From Capitulum mitella (taxonomy: Eukaryota > Arthropoda > Thecostraca > Pollicipedomorpha > Pollicipedidae): a stretch of DNA of 64,000 bases. The notes under the pieces were generated by a model, which did not search any database, had not been told where the DNA came from, and was given only the letters and a program-made list of their open reading frames with translations. Each line of letters begins with the position of its first letter. Positions within the stretch are counted from its first letter, which is position 1. Of the stretch, positions 61,601 to 64,000 are shown piece after piece. Location of the stretch: NCBI GenBank assembly GCA_030062745.1, contig CP099839.1, forward strand, positions 36,613,293 to 36,677,292, given 5' to 3'. Position numbers and translations under genes: made by a program.

Positions 61601-61765
61601 ATGGTGGTCACCACATCAGCCGCGGCCGCCGTGTTCGTCATCGGCTCGCTGGTGCTGTTCTGGTTCTCGGTCGAGATCTACCTGTTCGCCAAGCGCGTGG
61701 CGGTGACGGTGGTTTCGATGCTGCGCCGCGAGCTGTCCACGGCCTGCAAGTACGAGCCGCTGTAG
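61601..61765 (+). CDS. 54-residue single-pass membrane protein, unrecognised
   Basis: The ORF runs from an ATG in an optimal context (GCCGCCATGG) to TAG, without an intron. The product has a short N-terminus (MVVTTSAAA), one hydrophobic segment (AVFVIGSLVLFWFSVEIYLF, about aa 10-29), then a basic juxtamembrane part (AKR.. MLRRE) and a polar tail ending CKYEPL. It is preceded by a CpG-rich promoter-like block and followed by a 3' UTR with AATAAA. That arrangement, and coding-like GC bias in the third position, argue that it is real. I do not recognise a family. It could also be a short first exon, but the in-frame stop and poly(A) signal favour a complete gene. It lies in what may be a long AGAP intron, same strand. 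Confidence 0.6.
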   Translation: MVVTTSAAAAVFVIGSLVLFWFSVEIYLFAKRVAVTVVSMLRRELSTACKYEPL

Positions 61766-62342
61766 ACGGCGGCAGCGGGCCGGCCCCGGTCCTGTCCGCC
61801 GCCGAGCCGTCGGCCCGCACAGCCGCGGCGGCAGCTGAAGATGTCGACACGAGGCTGGCACCGCCGTCTGGACCGTCAGCTGGGAACGACGTCGAGAGCC
61901 GGATCTGATGTGGCCCAGACGTAACGGATCAAAGAAATCCATCAGTCGACGGTGATCTGATGGGAGGAAGACGGTTCTCAGAACATACGAACGACCTGTT
62001 GAAGACACGAAGGAGGCGCAGATGATAGGTGGCATGGACGGAAAGTTCCTAACGGATGAAGACAATGTTTGCGGAGGCTGCTGATGCAGAAGAACACAGG
62101 GACGGAAAACGACAGAGGAACGGAGAAGACCGTTTCTTCGTAGGCGATCTCGCAAGTTGCATTTCCTGGTGTTGGATGTGTGGCTGGGAAACAAATGCAT
62201 TTGTTTGCAGTTATATGCAACATTATTTGTTGAGCCATGTGTTCGTTGGCCCGTGTATATTATTGCTATCATTTGGGAAAGACCATCGGAAGATGGCCGA
62301 GATATTTTAGACTGACATGTTGAAACGTGATACTCTTTTGTG

Positions 62343-62348
62343 AATAAA
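62343..62348 (+). terminator. Poly(A) signal AATAAA of the 54-aa protein gene
   Basis: A canonical AATAAA lies 578 nt after the stop, giving a 3' UTR of about 600 nt. There is no other canonical signal between the stop and this one. Confidence 0.6.
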
Positions 62349-62757
62349 ACTGCTAGAAAAGGTTAAATTCTCTCATTTCTTGGAACGTTGGCTCATATTA
62401 GCCGATAGCCGGCATCCAGCTCTAGATGATAGCTGTGTGATATCTCATTTTAAATGTCATCCATGTAAACGGGGATTAGATCGATGTAAGATGGAGAACC
62501 GAGCATAATAGAGATGTCGATCCTTTTGGGAGGTGGAGAAGCTAAATGTAGGCCAAAGAAACTTCGCTAAAAAGGGAAGGCTGAGTTTTGTGAATAACAG
62601 AGGAGCCGGATTGAGTGAAGCCGGAGGACACGTGCTAGGTGCATGCCAGGCGAGCTGAATGTCATGAACTGGTCCAGGAGCCGGGCTTGATGTTGTATGC
62701 AGGAGCCGCATTACATGTGGGATCCAGGAACCGGGTGCGATGTATGATACAGAGGCA

Positions 62758-62758
<1 letters not shown>

Positions 62759-62819
<61 letters not shown>
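62759..62819. repeat. (TA)n microsatellite
   Basis: About 30 uninterrupted TA units. Confidence 0.97.
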
Positions 62820-62822
<3 letters not shown>

Positions 62823-62944
62823 TTGAACACGACATTGTTTTCAGATTGCATCATTTTGTACAAGTTTGCGATATTTTTTTGCGACTTCGCTGTTCAGCCG
62901 AGACTTGATGAAGCAAATTATCAAAAGAATCAACCATCAAGATA

Positions 62945-62965
62945 AAGATATGCATATATATACAC

Positions 62966-63002
<37 letters not shown>

Positions 63003-63021
63003 ATAGTATATATATATGTCT
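62945..63021. repeat. (TA)n-rich tract with TATATACACATATG interruptions
   Basis: A second TA-rich tract, interrupted by CACATATG and TTTTATAG, in the same non-coding stretch. Confidence 0.9.
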
Positions 63022-64000
63022 ACGGGCCTGATGTGGAACCGAGCCGGGCTTGATGAACGGGGGGGGGGTGACCAGCCTTTTCGTGGGCCAAGGAATCTGG
63101 TTGGATGATCGATGAGCTCTTCAGCGTACCTGTTTCGAACTAGCAGAGAAAATGCGTTCCTTAATTTGAGGCCGTTAGATGTTTCCTTTGCAATCGTTGT
63201 TAGGTATCTACGTTGGCAGGCCCAGATCATGTGATAAGGAGGCCGAGTCTGTATCCATGTAACAAGTTAACCTACCTCCACTGCTTGGTTTCCCCGGATT
63301 TTGGTGGCTTTGTTTTGCCATTTTCATTATCATTAGTATCAACAAAGGTATATTCAGAATCTAAAATTCGTACAATATCTGGAAACAGCGGGCCCAAAAC
63401 ACATCTTGGCCCCGGGTTTTCCAGCAAAATGGTTTCTTAACTCACCCCGATGACCCCTTCTTGGATCCGCCAGTTCCCATGTTCGTGATTGCCTTGCACA
63501 TTTTATCTGTAGAATTTGGGGATTGCAGTCGCATGAAGCACAGCGTTATGTACTATGATACAAAATCTGAATATGGAATAGTTTGGTCCCACTGATTGAT
63601 CTTTCTATGACCGTCACCTTAACCTAGCTCTCGTAGGTAGCCATTGGGAAGGTTGTATTCCCTCCTTTTTGGATTCGAAAAATTCGTCATCTTCAGGTCG
63701 CGTTGTGTTTGGTTATTGGTCGTTTCCATGAGGTCCTGGTTTTAACCTCATCGTGTAGTCCTGGAATTGGTAAATTTATAGGAATAAAATTGATAATAGA
63801 AATGTTGATAATATGGATAGTAAAAATAAATTGATAATTAAATACAAAAAATAATACAAAAAAATGTGCAGGCATTTGTGCAGGCATTAATGAATTGAAA
63901 TACCATTAAATTTACTTGTTTAGAGGAATGATGTTTTCCACGCACCACGGCGTAGGGTGTGCCTTACAAAAGCGTACAAGACACCACCGCAGAAGCCGTA

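Larger units (their letters stand above)
62366..64000. other. Right edge, no gene seen
   Basis: The stretch contains two (TA)n tracts and AT-rich DNA near 63760-63860. No AGAP exon or other coding region is recognised. Confidence 0.45.

Noticed and set aside
1-64000. CRISPR arrays, bacterial operons or prophage
   Set aside because: Spliced genes and eukaryotic repeats throughout. The tandem repeats are minisatellites without regular unique spacers.

Overview
The window is eukaryotic nuclear DNA. Genes are split by GT..AG introns of 0.1 to more than 4 kb, with long non-coding stretches, dispersed transposons, minisatellites and (TA)n tracts. Protein features point to an invertebrate, most likely an arthropod: the ASH2 C-terminus differs from the vertebrate tail, introns are short to moderate, and there is a non-LTR element with an APE-type endonuclease. 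GC-rich exons and a CpG-depletion pattern typical of gene-body methylation would fit a crustacean or chelicerate. I cannot fix the species.

Layout. 1-1600 (-): a broken non-LTR retrotransposon running off the left edge. 1.6-13.5 kb: gene-free and repeat-dominated. It holds one end of a TTAA-flanked (piggyBac-like) element (3.77-4.45 kb), a 1.3-kb dispersed repeat (6.8-8.1 kb) and a 3,639-bp hAT-like element (8322-11960) with perfect 8-bp target duplications. 13.9-24.3 kb (+): a complete 14-exon ferric-chelate reductase 1-like gene (reeler + DOMON + cytochrome b561, 620 aa). 27.3-37.2 kb (-): a complete 11-exon ASH2/ASH2L gene (529 aa), convergent with the reductase. About 38.6-39.3 kb: a probable shared divergent promoter. 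40.8-43.5 kb (+): NOPCHAP1 (C12orf45-like, 154 aa, uninterrupted) followed after only 11 nt by ANKRD49 (217 aa, 4 exons), a candidate dicistronic unit. 46.0-51.0 kb (+): the first two coding exons of a centaurin-gamma/AGAP gene, whose remaining exons I do not find in the window. 51-61 kb: gene-poor, with a second copy of the 1.3-kb repeat and a complete 1.2-kb TTAA-flanked element. 61.6-62.4 kb (+): a small intronless gene for a 54-residue single-pass membrane protein that I do not recognise.

The genes do not form one pathway. FRRS1-like is a secretory-route transmembrane reductase, ASH2L is a core subunit of COMPASS/MLL H3K4 methyltransferases, NOPCHAP1 assists box C/D snoRNP assembly, ANKRD49 is a small ankyrin protein and AGAP is an Arf GAP with a GTP-binding-like domain. 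They share a chromatin-scale signal. The 5' parts of ASH2L, NOPCHAP1 and AGAP lie in CpG deserts (one of 984 bp without a single CpG), while FRRS1-like and intergenic DNA keep ordinary CpG levels. I read this as germline methylation of the active housekeeping genes.

No clearly new multi-gene system is visible. The best candidates for something undescribed are the 54-aa membrane microprotein, the NOPCHAP1-ANKRD49 dicistron, and the short tandem duplications that copy splice sites in AGAP and ASH2L. All gene models come from reading splice sites and reading phase by eye; no transcript data were available.
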